A stretch of 64,000 nt of DNA from Clostridium bovifaecis. GTDB taxonomy: Bacteria; Bacillota; Clostridia; Clostridiales; Clostridiaceae. The translations under genes were made by a program, and so were the position numbers. The stretch is taken from the NCBI GenBank assembly GCA_009738435.1, contig CP046522.1, positions 2,015,249 through 2,079,248 on the forward strand, written 5' to 3'. Below the pieces are notes generated by a model that saw only the letters and a list, made by a program, of their open reading frames with translations, searched no databases and was not told where the DNA came from. Within the stretch, counting starts at the first letter, position 1, and the number at the start of each line of letters is the position of its first letter. Positions 45,837-54,135 of the stretch are shown one piece after another.

Positions 45837-46418
45837 CTATATTTTATCATGACTTACTATCACCATTTCAATATTCTTTTCTTTGCAAAATTCTGTTATA
45901 TTTTTCATGATTTTAAAGCTTGTTTTCTCATCAAGAGCTGAAGTCGGCTCGTCTAGCAAAATAACTTTTGGACAGAATGATAAAAAAATAGATATATAGA
46001 CTCTTTGACGTTCCCCACCTGAAAGGGTGGCTGCATTCTGATCCCAAGGAACATTTACACAACAAAGCTCATTAATAAACTCAATATAATCTTTATTAGG
46101 CATAGATTCATGTCTGAGTGAATAAAAGGTTTTAAAATTGTCTATAACACTCTCATCGAAGAGATAAGGTTCTTGGGAAACCAAGCTTACTTCACGTCGT
46201 AAAGTAATAGGGTTATATTCTTCTACCGCTTTACCGTTATATAGCAATTCCCCAGATGCTGGACTTATAGAATGGTTTAGCAGCTTTAAAAAAGTACTCT
46301 TCCCACTGCCGCTCTCCCCAACAATAAAATTTATTTTACCCTTTTCAATTTTTACATTATTATAAGTCAAATTTCCTTTATAGATAAGATTCCTTACTTG
46401 AAATAATGGTTCATTCAT
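45837..46418 (-). CDS. fetA: FetA-type ABC ATP-binding protein
   Basis: 193 residues, slightly short for the family (usually 200-225), ending soon after the switch His in IVSHD. Walker A GESGSGKSTFLKLLN, Q-loop SLVSQEPYLFDESVIDN, signature LSGGERQRVYISI and Walker B VILLDEPTSALDE are intact. It is partner of the FetB permease. It diverges from a padR gene at 46601; the 180-base space holds promoters for both. Confidence 0.9.
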   Translation of the reverse strand: MNEPLFQVRNLIYKGNLTYNNVKIEKGKINFIVGESGSGKSTFLKLLNHSISPASGELLYNGKAVEEYNPITLRREVSLVSQEPYLFDESVIDNFKTFYSLRHESMPNKDYIEFINELCCVNVPWDQNAATLSGGERQRVYISIFLSFCPKVILLDEPTSALDEKTSFKIMKNITEFCKEKNIEMVIVSHDKI

Positions 46419-46534
46419 TGCATTTCTCTCCCCTTACTGAAAATAAATATTTTTTTAGCTACAACCTACCTTGACTGTATTATATTCATATTGATAAAAT
46501 AAAATGAATAATGAAAATTAACATCGCACACTGA

Positions 46535-46562
46535 TATAATGATTAGATATCGAAATCCGATA
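46535..46562 (+). promoter_or_regulatory. padR promoter and likely autoregulatory operator
   Basis: TATAAT (46535-46540) is followed 8 bases later by the inverted repeat TATCG-N5-CGATA (46548-46562), which would sit at the transcription start. PadR regulators commonly bind such sites over their own promoters. Confidence 0.5.
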
Positions 46563-46600
46563 ATAACTTATGAATTAAAGATACCATAGGAGGAATTTAA

Positions 46601-46906
46601 ATGCAAGAGCAAATTATGAGGAAATTATTCTTAGGATTTATTCATATTCATATATTACACCATGCTAAGAAGGAGCCTTTTTATGGAGCATGGATGATAG
46701 AAGAGCTTAAAGAGCATGGATATGAAATCAGTGCTGGCACATTATATCCTATACTACATAATTTAGAAAAAAATGGGGTCTTATTAGTAGAAGAAAAAAA
46801 TGTTGATGGAAAAATAAGAAAATATTATTCAATTACACAATCTGGAGAAGAAATTCTTAAGGAAGCCAAAGCAAAAGCACATGAATTGTTTAAAGAGATA
46901 AAATAG
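46601..46906 (+). CDS. PadR-family transcriptional regulator
   Basis: 101 residues. The winged helix reads FIHIHILHHAKKEPFYGAWMIEELKEHGYEISAGTLYPILHNLEKNGVLLVEEKNVDGKIRKYYSITQSGEEILKEA, the PadR signature. AGGAGGA precedes ATG and a strong terminator follows. It is divergent from fetAB, and could control that pair and itself; the ligand is unknown. Confidence 0.92.
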   Translation: MQEQIMRKLFLGFIHIHILHHAKKEPFYGAWMIEELKEHGYEISAGTLYPILHNLEKNGVLLVEEKNVDGKIRKYYSITQSGEEILKEAKAKAHELFKEIK

Positions 46907-46935
46907 TAGTATATATCAGTAATTAATCTTAAAAT

Positions 46936-46972
46936 ACAGAGCACCCTGAGGTAAACCTTAGGGTGCTCTGTA
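46936..46972 (+). terminator. Terminator of padR
   Basis: 16-bp arms beginning ACAGAGCACCCTGAGG (one mismatch-free pairing with a G-T) and a 4-base loop, followed by TATTTAGATAT. Confidence 0.85.
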
Positions 46973-47155
46973 TTTAGATATAATTTAACATGAAAATTTT
47001 TAGAAAATAATTAGTACGGGACACACGGTCATTTCAATGTGCTTCGGCTAGCTATTGTATTTAAGAATATTTCTTATATAACTTAATATAGGGTTATATT
47101 AGAGCATTTTAGTAATGCTAACTCTATAAGAATATTGGGTATTACAAAAGACTAA

Positions 47156-47476
47156 TTAATGTGAGGATACAACCTTTAAACCTACTATTCCAACTACTAT
47201 AAACCCAATACAAATTAGTCTAATTATATCAATAGGCTCTTTAAATAATATTATTCCTAAAGTCACAGTACCAACTGTACCAATTCCAGTCCAAATTGCA
47301 TATGCAGTTCCCAAGGGAAGATTTTTTAATGCTACCGATAAAAAATAGAAACTTGCTATCATACCCGCTATTGTAAATATACTTGGTATAAGTTTCGTAA
47401 ATCCCTCCGAATACTTTAACCCTATAGCCCACCCCATTTCAAATAGACCAGCGATAAGCAACATTAACCATTTCAT
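47156..47476 (-). CDS. gdx: Guanidinium exporter Gdx (SMR family)
   Basis: The start is ATG 47476 with AAGGAG 10 bases upstream; a longer frame to 47518 runs into the riboswitch terminator. 106 residues, four helices: MKWLMLLIAGLFEMGWAIGLKYSEGF (with the central Glu13 that binds substrate and proton), PSIFTIAGMIASFYFLSVALKNLPLGTAYAIWTGIGTVGTV and the dimer helices. 'W-x-GLKYSEGFT' is typical of SugE/Gdx rather than multidrug EmrE. As in other bacteria, it is placed under a guanidine-I riboswitch, supporting guanidinium/proton antiport. It works as an antiparallel dimer. Confidence 0.95.
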   Translation of the reverse strand: MKWLMLLIAGLFEMGWAIGLKYSEGFTKLIPSIFTIAGMIASFYFLSVALKNLPLGTAYAIWTGIGTVGTVTLGIILFKEPIDIIRLICIGFIVVGIVGLKVVSSH

Positions 47477-47507
47477 AACTTTCACTCTCCTTATTGTATT
47501 TAAAAAT

Positions 47508-47551
47508 AAAAAAGCCAAGGCGATATTATAAAATATCTCCCAGGCTTTTAT
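47508..47551 (-). terminator. Expression-platform terminator of the guanidine-I riboswitch
   Basis: On the minus strand AAAAGCCTGGGAGATATT pairs with AATATCGCCTTGGCTTTT, followed by a T-run. Its first arm is the 3' end of the aptamer, so ligand binding would prevent the hairpin and allow transcription of gdx. Confidence 0.9.
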
Positions 47552-47632
47552 CCTTCCGTGAACACAGTCAACTGTGCGTTTTCTCTCGGACCTGCCAATA
47601 ATAGATTGCGGAACCCTAGAAAACTGAACTAT
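47536..47632 (-). ncRNA. Guanidine-I (ykkC-yxkD) riboswitch
   Basis: The minus strand carries the conserved elements in order: CTAGGGTTCCG, GGTCCGAGAGAAAACGCAC (consensus GGUCCGAGAGA), CACGGAAGGATAAAAGCCTGGGAGA (consensus ACGG..GG.YAAAAGCCCGGGAGA). It lies directly upstream of gdx. Between here and 47834 there is only AT-rich DNA. Confidence 0.95.
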
Positions 47633-47834
47633 ATGTTATTATAATTTACCAGTACAAATGAATTTTAGCATAATAAAACTCCCAAATCAAGATAAAACTA
47701 TTTCTTCCCAATATTCTACAAATACGAATTACTTTAATATAATTATTATGCATTTGGAATGTAAATAACAATAAAAAGGTACTGCCAAGATTGGCATAGA
47801 TTGTTAAAATTTTAATAACTACTTTATAAATACC

Positions 47835-48589
47835 TTAAAAAACAAAATTTTTTAATACATTATTTAATTTTCCAAAAATTTTCAACAAAAACTTTAAGAT
47901 ATACGGCAAAAAGAATGATGCTAATAACACCGAAGCGGCCAGAATTAATATATTATAATTTATAGTTTGTCCTAATTTAACCTGATATAAGTGTATAGCT
48001 CCTGCAGATATAGCCCCAACGATTAATAATTTAGTTGCTATCCATGAAACTATATTTATGATTTGGCATAATAGTATTATTACTGATAATATCGCTATTA
48101 ATGGTAAAGCTAATATCTTAAATGGCAACATAAGCAAATCAAATATTTGTTTATCATTACTTTTGGGACTTTTTTCAGCCAACTTTTGTTTTCTACCCTT
48201 TTCTTTTTTATTATCATTCAATTTATTTCTCTTATTTTTGTCTTTTAAAACTCCTTCTTCGGTGAAATCTTTCTTTTGGGTACTAGCACTTATCTTTTTG
48301 ATTTTTGAATTATTTTTAGATATATAATTGTTACTTTTATTATTAATCTCTGATTCTTTTTTCACTTCTTGTGGATTCATAATTAATGCTGCATCTTTAT
48401 CAATTAATTGACTTTCTTCTAAACTATTTAAAGCTTCATATGCCTGATCAAACAACTTCAAAAATTCATTAAGTCGTTTTTCATTAGCTACTTCCTTTTT
48501 TTTTTTTCTACTTGCTTTTCATAAGCTTCTTTTATTTCTTCTTTTGATGCATTTTTTTCTATACCTAATACTTTATAATAATCTGTCAT
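47835..48589 (-). pseudogene. Degenerate J-domain membrane protein, frameshifted at a 12-base homopolymer
   Basis: ATG 48589 follows GGAGAGAAG. The first frame reads MTDYYKVLGIEKNASKEEIKEAYEKQ, the start of a J domain, then enters a run of 12 A (minus strand, 48496-48507) and stops at TAG. The adjacent frame continues EVANEKRLNEFLKLFDQAYEALN (J-domain helices) and then a charged Lys/Asn/Ser linker (about residues 75-140) and three membrane helices (about 150-250). With 10 or 13 A the protein is one piece of about 250 residues. The HPD tripeptide needed to stimulate DnaK is absent, so it is a J-like domain. Sequencing error, slippage or true loss are all possible. Confidence 0.75.
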
Positions 48590-48734
48590 TTCTTCTCTCC
48601 ATCTAAAATTTATTAAATAATATTTTTATCTTAATTTTTACCTTATTACTTCTTAAAACATTATACTTAAAATTAAAATTAATTTAAAGCACTACCTTCA
48701 CAGTAGTTGATCTAGGTTTATCTCTTAATATATC

Positions 48735-50093
48735 TTATATATCAATACCTTGAGATATGCTAATTATCTCTTTCTTTTTCATATCATCCAAGCCCTCCAA
48801 ATATACCTTAAGCTTTCCATGCCATTCTTTCTCGCTTTCAGTGCCATAATCAGTATTAAAAACTTCGTCATTGGAAGTATTCTTGACTAGTAAAGCTATT
48901 TCAAAATCATCTAGAGCTTTAAAAATATCAATAAATTCATTATCAAATATACAGTCAGCACTTAATACATCTACTAAATCTTTTAAGCTATGAATTTCCT
49001 CTGTAATAATCTCTATTTTATCTTCTACTTTGCTGCAGTCCCTAATCTCCTCAGTTATACTCCTAAAACTACTATCATCTAAGCTTTTTCCATCCTCATA
49101 CTTAAGCACATCTTTCTCTGACTTGCTTAAAGTAATGAATATGTTTTTCAAAGTATCAGTTTCAATATATATTTTTACTTCTGGTAAAATATTACATACA
49201 GTTCTATTTATATATTCAATAAGGTTTTTATCCTCAATAAAGAGTTCTTGGCAAAGTTTTTCTGCAGCCTCAGAAATTAGCCTCTCAAGCCCTGCTTGAG
49301 ATAGATTTTCCATGATACTTTTAAGGTATACCCTATCCCCTTTAGTTATCTCTAGAGATCTTCCTCCTTTTCCTGTTAGAATACATCCTAAGTAGTTGGT
49401 AAGAACTAACTGGAAAATGTTTATTAGCATATGCTTAAAATTCTTGTTAAAGCCTTTTAATAAAGCTTCAATTTCTGCAATATCAAAGTATGAACAAAAC
49501 TTATTTTCAAGAATCACTTTATTTAAATAATCATTCATATATTCAATTCCTGCTAATTTCATTTCATCAATTGATAGAGGATAGTCTATAGAGCCTGGAG
49601 TTTCATGGCTAGCAAATCTAATATCATACTCCTTAAAAAATAATGGAATTCCATAATCAATGGTATCTATATAGGCATAGTTCTCTATTTCTAATCTAGT
49701 TTCTTTCACAATATCAAGTAATCCTTGACATTCATCTACTTTAGCTTTTAATATTTTTTCCCCTCGAGCAAATAAATACCTTATCCCCTTCTCTTCAATT
49801 AAGGTTATGCTTTCCTTTATTGTTGATTGGTTCTTTAAAAATAGCCCTAGTGTATAATAAATAGATAACATAATTTGCTCTGCAACTTCCACCCTAACTG
49901 AAGAACTTTTATTCTTTGTGTAATAACCGACTGTTTCTGTTAGAATATCTACCAATTGAAGTTGAATGCCTTCAATCTCCCCTATGCTTAATAAGTCGTT
50001 TGAATGAAGTACCTGCAGTAGAGATTGAAAATAATGTTCCTCACTCAATAAATTTTTAAAAGCATATTCTTTATTAATAATAAAATTATCCAT
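48735..50093 (-). CDS. DUF6179-like protein
   Basis: 452 residues, mostly alpha-helical, no signal or membrane segment. It has recognisable stretches FQSLLQVLHSNDLLSIGEIEGIQLQLVDILTETVGYYTKNKSSSVRVEVAEQIMLSIYYTLGLFLKN and a later block with KGFNKNFKHMLINIFQLVLTNYLGCILTGK, matching my memory of DUF6179, which travels with DUF6323. The start overlaps the stop of the neighbouring gene. Function unknown. A downstream J-like membrane protein on the same strand may belong to the same unit. The family name comes from pattern memory, not a search. Confidence 0.75.
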   Translation of the reverse strand: MDNFIINKEYAFKNLLSEEHYFQSLLQVLHSNDLLSIGEIEGIQLQLVDILTETVGYYTKNKSSSVRVEVAEQIMLSIYYTLGLFLKNQSTIKESITLIEEKGIRYLFARGEKILKAKVDECQGLLDIVKETRLEIENYAYIDTIDYGIPLFFKEYDIRFASHETPGSIDYPLSIDEMKLAGIEYMNDYLNKVILENKFCSYFDIAEIEALLKGFNKNFKHMLINIFQLVLTNYLGCILTGKGGRSLEITKGDRVYLKSIMENLSQAGLERLISEAAEKLCQELFIEDKNLIEYINRTVCNILPEVKIYIETDTLKNIFITLSKSEKDVLKYEDGKSLDDSSFRSITEEIRDCSKVEDKIEIITEEIHSLKDLVDVLSADCIFDNEFIDIFKALDDFEIALLVKNTSNDEVFNTDYGTESEKEWHGKLKVYLEGLDDMKKKEIISISQGIDI

Positions 50094-50575
50094 TATTCTT
50101 CTTCATCTCCCTCCTCATCTCCATCAACATTTAAATAATCAATCGCTCCATATTTTATATTGTGTGCTATTTTATCTAAGTATTTATATCTAAGGAGATC
50201 CAAATCCCCTTGGCATTTATTATCAAAATACTCCTTCATAAAATTAATTAACTCGTCATCACTTACCTCCTCCATTGTTTCATTTTTATAATAATAAAAA
50301 GTTTCTATAAGATCATCTATAGTTTCAATGTAATTATGCTGCAAAATATACGGTGAATCGCAAAAGCTAGAAATAATTTTCGTTATTATTCCTCCACCAA
50401 ATTCCACTCTGCCACTGCTGCTTAAAGCTTCATTTCTCGTTTTTATAATTGTCTTTATATCTTTCTCAGAAAGTTTTAACCCATATTCTAAAGTCTCTTC
50501 GTTAATCTGCTGAATTTCTATAAAAGCTTGCTTAGTTATTATAGAACCTGGAATGCACATAAGATGATTTTTCAC
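50093..50575 (-). CDS. DUF6323-like protein
   Basis: 160 residues, helical and acidic at the C-terminus (VDGDEEGDEEE). It contains YGLKLSEKDIKTIIKTRNEALSSSGRVEFGGGIITKIISSFCDSPYILQHNYIETIDDLIETFYYYKNETMEEVSDDELINFMKEYFDNKCQGDL, characteristic of the small partner of DUF6179. Its stop overlaps the DUF6179 start by one base, so the two are translationally coupled and probably form a complex. No catalytic motif is visible. Function unknown. Confidence 0.75.
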   Translation of the reverse strand: MKNHLMCIPGSIITKQAFIEIQQINEETLEYGLKLSEKDIKTIIKTRNEALSSSGRVEFGGGIITKIISSFCDSPYILQHNYIETIDDLIETFYYYKNETMEEVSDDELINFMKEYFDNKCQGDLDLLRYKYLDKIAHNIKYGAIDYLNVDGDEEGDEEE

Positions 50576-50609
50576 AAATTAACCCCCTAACATTTTTCCA
50601 TTTTTTCTA

Positions 50610-50638
50610 TTGACTTTTATATTTAAATATGGTATAAT
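50610..50638 (+). promoter_or_regulatory. Strong plus-strand promoter without a gene downstream
   Basis: TTGACT, a 17-base spacer and TATAAT (50610-50615 and 50633-50638), directed away from the minus-strand DUF6323 gene. It is followed by a transcript-sized space ending in a terminator. Confidence 0.65.
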
Positions 50639-50644
50639 AAAATT

Positions 50645-50773
50645 GATATATTTTTGTATTGAACTTAATTCTGTATAATTGTATCATTGCCTCTATTCTA
50701 AGTCAATGATATTTTTTGTGCTTATATAATTAAACAATAAAAACTCTCTACATTGCTGTCGAGAGTTTTTATT
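50645..50773 (+). ncRNA. Candidate small RNA
   Basis: From the expected start near 50645 there is no open frame. It contains a 7-8 bp hairpin (ATCATTG...CAATGAT at about 50685-50711) and ends in a Rho-independent terminator, AAAAACTCTC / GAGAGTTTTT, followed by ATTTAT (50736-50773). This is the layout of a small RNA of about 125 bases. The terminator could alternatively serve the minus-strand neighbour. Confidence 0.45.
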
Positions 50774-50817
50774 TATAAAACATTACTTTATTTAAGTTCA
50801 TTTAATACGGGAATGAA

Positions 50818-50840
50818 GGCTGCAGAAATCTGCAGCCTTA
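50818..50840. terminator. G+C-rich hairpin
   Basis: Perfect arms AGGCTGCAG / CTGCAGCCT with a 5-base loop. It sits in a short G+C-rich patch (about 50815-50935) unlike the rest of the region; a minus-strand frame there, ending ALEKLKMAICHPVVKA, could be the tail of a foreign gene. Confidence 0.5.
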
Positions 50841-50885
50841 CTTGGGACTGTTATGCTTTCACAACAGGGTGGCAGATCGCCATTT

Positions 50886-51326
50886 TCAGCTTCTCCAGCG
50901 CGGTTTTGCGCGGGTCGCCAAATTAACAAGTCCCTGAAGTATATCTACTGCTTTTGTTGCGTTGTCCTTGTTTGAAGAAATTAAGGTAACCATTTCATCT
51001 ATTTTTATCTTGTAATCCTGTGGTTTAATTTTAAATCCATCAATCATTTTAACAGCCTTTTTCTCATTAATACAATACTCCTCGTTCAAAGCAAATACAA
51101 CTTGATTCAGACAGGAAATACTTCTAAAGCAATGGCCGCAGACATATGAAATATCATCCTTATCTATATTGGCTTTAGCAAACATTAAAGAAAAGGATGC
51201 TTCAAACATAAACCATCCAAGTATTGCATTTTTTAAATTCTTTGGATATGGTATAGTTTTTGCTTTCAATTCGGAAATATATCTTTTCGAATCAACTAGC
51301 ACTTTGCAAATGGATATCTCTCCCAT
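50886..51326 (-). pseudogene. Truncated DUF4037/nucleotidyltransferase C-terminal domain
   Basis: 146 codons without an evident ribosome binding site. The core, ISELKAKTIPYPKNLKNAILGWFMFEASFSLMFAKANIDKDDISYVCGHCFRSISCLNQVVFALNEEYCINEKKAVKMIDGF, resembles the helical C-terminal domain of DUF4037-type nucleotidyltransferases. The N-terminal catalytic domain (GSxAxG) is absent; upstream (51327-51600) the frame is stopped at once and only fragments such as HAYINVM remain. The last 8-10 codons lie in a G+C-rich junction and look foreign. It is probably a remnant truncated at both ends. The rest of 51330-51600 shows nothing recognisable. Confidence 0.6.
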
Positions 51327-51608
51327 CTACATAACATTTATATAAGCATGAGGGTGCCCAGTCTGATAATTAGTTCATCTTGTTCTTACAAATACAAAAC
51401 AATCTAATCTTTGCTCTTTGACTTATCATTATCAAAAACACCAGATGTCATTTATAAAATCGGGCCTCAAATTGCCCTTTGAACCACTATTCGTCATCAG
51501 AACTATACTCTCAACGTGTGTTTTCATATGAATTATACTCTGCAATATCAGATTATAAGACACTAGCTAAGAGTGCTGCATATTCTATTTTTGTACTTTG
51601 AAACTCCG

Positions 51609-51645
51609 AAAACTGCCCAACCTCGAAAAATGTTTGGGCAGTTTG
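51609..51645 (-). terminator. Terminator-like hairpin after the CPBP gene
   Basis: Perfect 11-bp arms AAACTGCCCAA / TTGGGCAGTTT with a 13-base loop, about 20 bases after the CPBP stop. Only a weak T-run follows. Confidence 0.65.
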
Positions 51646-51662
51646 TTCGCAGCAAAAGATGT

Positions 51663-52421
51663 TCAAAAATTTTGTAAAGAATTTGCACTATTAAAATATA
51701 CTTTGGTATTTTTTCCACGGAAAATCAAATATACAAAATACAATGCAGTAATTACAGTATTAATAACGATTATTTCTATATGACTGCTATCAGCCATAGA
51801 TATGTTTCCGATAAAATTATACAGAATATGGGCAATAACGCAGATAGTCAAATTTCCGCTAGCTAGAATAACTACCATAAACATAAAGCCTACCACAAGA
51901 GCATTGGCTATTTGAAGCACAGTGTCCATGCCAGACTGCCCAATAGCTGTCATACTTACAATATGCCCCATTGCAAAGGTAAAACTTATAAAAATCACTA
52001 CTACATAGTGGTTCCACTTCTTTACCAGTGCTTTGAACATGAGACCACGAAAGATTATTTCCTCCATAAATCCAACGCTAATGTACATAATTAGAAGAAA
52101 AATAACTTCAGTTGCAGATAATGATGTGTTAATGCCGTAAAATAAGTTTAAAAACGGCAGCACGAGCAGAGGAATATAATACAACATAACAGATGGCTTC
52201 TCCACAGATTTTGCCAAAAGCCCTATATCCCCCGCAATTCCTGTACTTTTTAAATAAAAAAAACATATAATTGCAAGCACCAAATTAGGAATCGCAGTTA
52301 TTAAGTTAAAGTCAATACTCATAGCTCCAGCTATATTGTCTGTAATGGTGTTAAGTACAAGATATAGTCCTAACCAAACAAGTGAATGTAAAACGGCTTT
52401 TCTTTCATACAGCTTTTTCAA
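51663..52421 (-). CDS. CPBP-family intramembrane metalloprotease
   Basis: 252 residues with seven or eight membrane helices. The three ABI/CPBP motifs are visible: VGFMEEIIFRGLMFKALV (EExxxR), FTFAMGHIVS (FxxxH) and AHILYNFIGN (HxxxN). These residues coordinate the active-site metal in Rce1-like intramembrane proteases. In Gram-positive bacteria CPBP proteins are often linked to bacteriocin maturation or self-immunity. No bacteriocin precursor was found nearby. It stands alone with an adjacent hairpin terminator. Confidence 0.92.
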   Translation of the reverse strand: MKKLYERKAVLHSLVWLGLYLVLNTITDNIAGAMSIDFNLITAIPNLVLAIICFFYLKSTGIAGDIGLLAKSVEKPSVMLYYIPLLVLPFLNLFYGINTSLSATEVIFLLIMYISVGFMEEIIFRGLMFKALVKKWNHYVVVIFISFTFAMGHIVSMTAIGQSGMDTVLQIANALVVGFMFMVVILASGNLTICVIAHILYNFIGNISMADSSHIEIIVINTVITALYFVYLIFRGKNTKVYFNSANSLQNF

Positions 52422-52572
52422 GATTTTATTCCCCCTTAATATAAATTATCCGCCTGGAAGATGTATTGATATATCATTCCATCTCAAACCATCTATGTTA
52501 ATTATAATTTTATTACCACCTAATACCCCTTCCCATTTATTTCACCTTAACTTTTTTTATTTGTTGTACTTT

Positions 52573-53097
52573 TTACTTAATTTGCTTAAAATTTAATTTT
52601 TTCCATTTTCTTATTTTACTACGAAATGACTTGAATGGAGCAACTGAATTTATATGAATCCATTTCCATATTGCCCATTTAGATGGTGTAGAAGACGCCC
52701 ACATTCTAATGTCTTGTCCAAATAACTCATCATTTGAAAAACTATTTGTCCACTCAATAAATGTACTTACTAAATCATTATACAAATTTTTCAGTTCACA
52801 TAAGGTATAAGCTTCATACTGTGTATAGAAGCTCTCATACAATCCTCCTAACTTATTCCACTTATGGTTTGGAGCAGGAGTTATAACTTCTTTACCAGAA
52901 AGTTCATCTTTATCCCAATTCATAATCAAATTAAGCCACCCCAGCTGATATGCAATCATCTGCGCTGGTGTACGGTCAACACCATCAAGCGATTTATCTT
53001 TATCAATTCCAGTTATGTCATCAAATTCTGCAATGAATAATTTTGAGGTTTTCTCAATTTCCTGAATCAATTCCTCTTTGCTTCTATATTCTTGCAT
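52573..53097 (-). CDS. ClbS/DfsB-family four-helix bundle protein
   Basis: 174 residues. Typical pattern: YRSKEELIQEIEKTSKLFIAEFDDI, RTPAQMIAYQLGWLNLIMNWD, PNHKWNKLGGLYESFY and WIHINSVAPFKSFRSKIRKWKK at the end. The family is DinB-like; ClbS hydrolyses or shields against the genotoxin colibactin, while DfsB means 'DinB family small'. A self-protection or detoxification role is possible in this island but is inferred from family membership only. GGAGG precedes the ATG. It is apparently a single-gene unit. Confidence 0.9.
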   Translation of the reverse strand: MQEYRSKEELIQEIEKTSKLFIAEFDDITGIDKDKSLDGVDRTPAQMIAYQLGWLNLIMNWDKDELSGKEVITPAPNHKWNKLGGLYESFYTQYEAYTLCELKNLYNDLVSTFIEWTNSFSNDELFGQDIRMWASSTPSKWAIWKWIHINSVAPFKSFRSKIRKWKKLNFKQIK

Positions 53098-53285
53098 AGC
53101 AACCTCCTAGTATATAAATAATCATTGTTTCGCATTTATTTACATATATCCATTATACCAAATTATTACTTTAAATTCACTTATCTACAGCATTTAATCA
53201 ATATTATACTCCTGAATTGCACTCGATTAACTTATTATAAGGTACGAGCTTGCAGCTGTAAAATTCAGACAGATTAAAGCACCTC

Positions 53286-53385
53286 ATGAAAATGTATTGG
53301 TCTGGTAATAATAATCAAATTTATAAAGCTCTTATTAGTATGGAAGATGAAGAGCTTGTTACAAGTGAGGTTATAATTTCTTATA
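53286..53385 (+). pseudogene. Remnant of a PadR-family regulator
   Basis: On the plus strand a frame reads KHLMKMYWSGNNNQIYKAL followed by ISMEDEELVTSEVI, the helix-turn-helix heart of a PadR regulator (usual form: 'YFWSGNNNQIYKAL...EGLVTSEVI'). It is then lost where it meets the 3' end of the minus-strand ABC permease gene at 53371. The N-terminal helix and all of the wing and C-terminus are missing. This marks a recombination junction at the edge of the drug-export module. Confidence 0.75.
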
Positions 53386-54135
53386 GATCCTCATTGCAAG
53401 AATATAAGCAACAACTATTATTGCTATACACCAAGCAAGGGCAACCCAGATTTCATTTCCTACTGGTTGGTTTGCTAATAAATTACGAATAGCTTCTACG
53501 ATGGGCGTTACAGGTTGATTTTCTGCAAAAGCACGTACTACTGAAGGCATAGTATCTGTTGGTACAAAGGCAGAACTGATAAATGGTAAGAAGATTATTG
53601 GGTAAGAGAATGCCCCTGCACCATCCGGTGTTTTAGCAGCAAGTCCCGCAATTACAGCAATCCAAGTCAAAGCAAGTGTAAAGATCCCAAGAATTCCAAA
53701 TACCGCGAGCCACACTAAGATTCCTGCTGAAGAACGGAAGCCCATTAATAATGCAACAAGTATAATCACTACTACAGAAATTCCATTAGAAATTAATGAA
53801 GTTAATACATGTCCCCATAATACTGTAGAGCGAGCTATAGGCATAGAGTGAAAACGTTCAAAGATACCACGTTCTTTATCTATAAACAAACGGTAAGCTA
53901 CATATGCAATCCCACTGCCAATAGCCATTAACATTATACCTGGTAATAGATAATTAACATAATTTTCTGTACCTGTTTGGATTGCACCACCAAATACATA
54001 AACGAATAATAACATCATCGCAATTGGTGTGATACAAACTGTAATAATTGTATCCATACTTCTAAAAATATGACGCATAGAACGTCCAAACATAACACTC
54101 ATATCTTTAAAAAAATACTTATTTGTAGATTCCAT
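53371..54135 (-). CDS. ABC-2 type permease (DrrB-like drug exporter)
   Basis: 254 residues, six membrane helices. The family pattern runs from MFGRSMRHIFRSMDTIITVCITPIAMMLLFVYVFGGAI through the extracellular loop (NYVNYLLPGIMLMAIGSGIAYVAYRLFIDKERGIFERFHSMPIARSTVLWGHVL) to 'QPVTPIVEAIRNLLAN' near the last helix. DrrB-like permeases export anthracyclines and other drugs. It follows its ATPase gene without a gap (54136). Its 3' end abuts the padR remnant on the opposite strand. Confidence 0.93.
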   Translation of the reverse strand: MESTNKYFFKDMSVMFGRSMRHIFRSMDTIITVCITPIAMMLLFVYVFGGAIQTGTENYVNYLLPGIMLMAIGSGIAYVAYRLFIDKERGIFERFHSMPIARSTVLWGHVLTSLISNGISVVVIILVALLMGFRSSAGILVWLAVFGILGIFTLALTWIAVIAGLAAKTPDGAGAFSYPIIFLPFISSAFVPTDTMPSVVRAFAENQPVTPIVEAIRNLLANQPVGNEIWVALAWCIAIIVVAYILAMRIYKKL

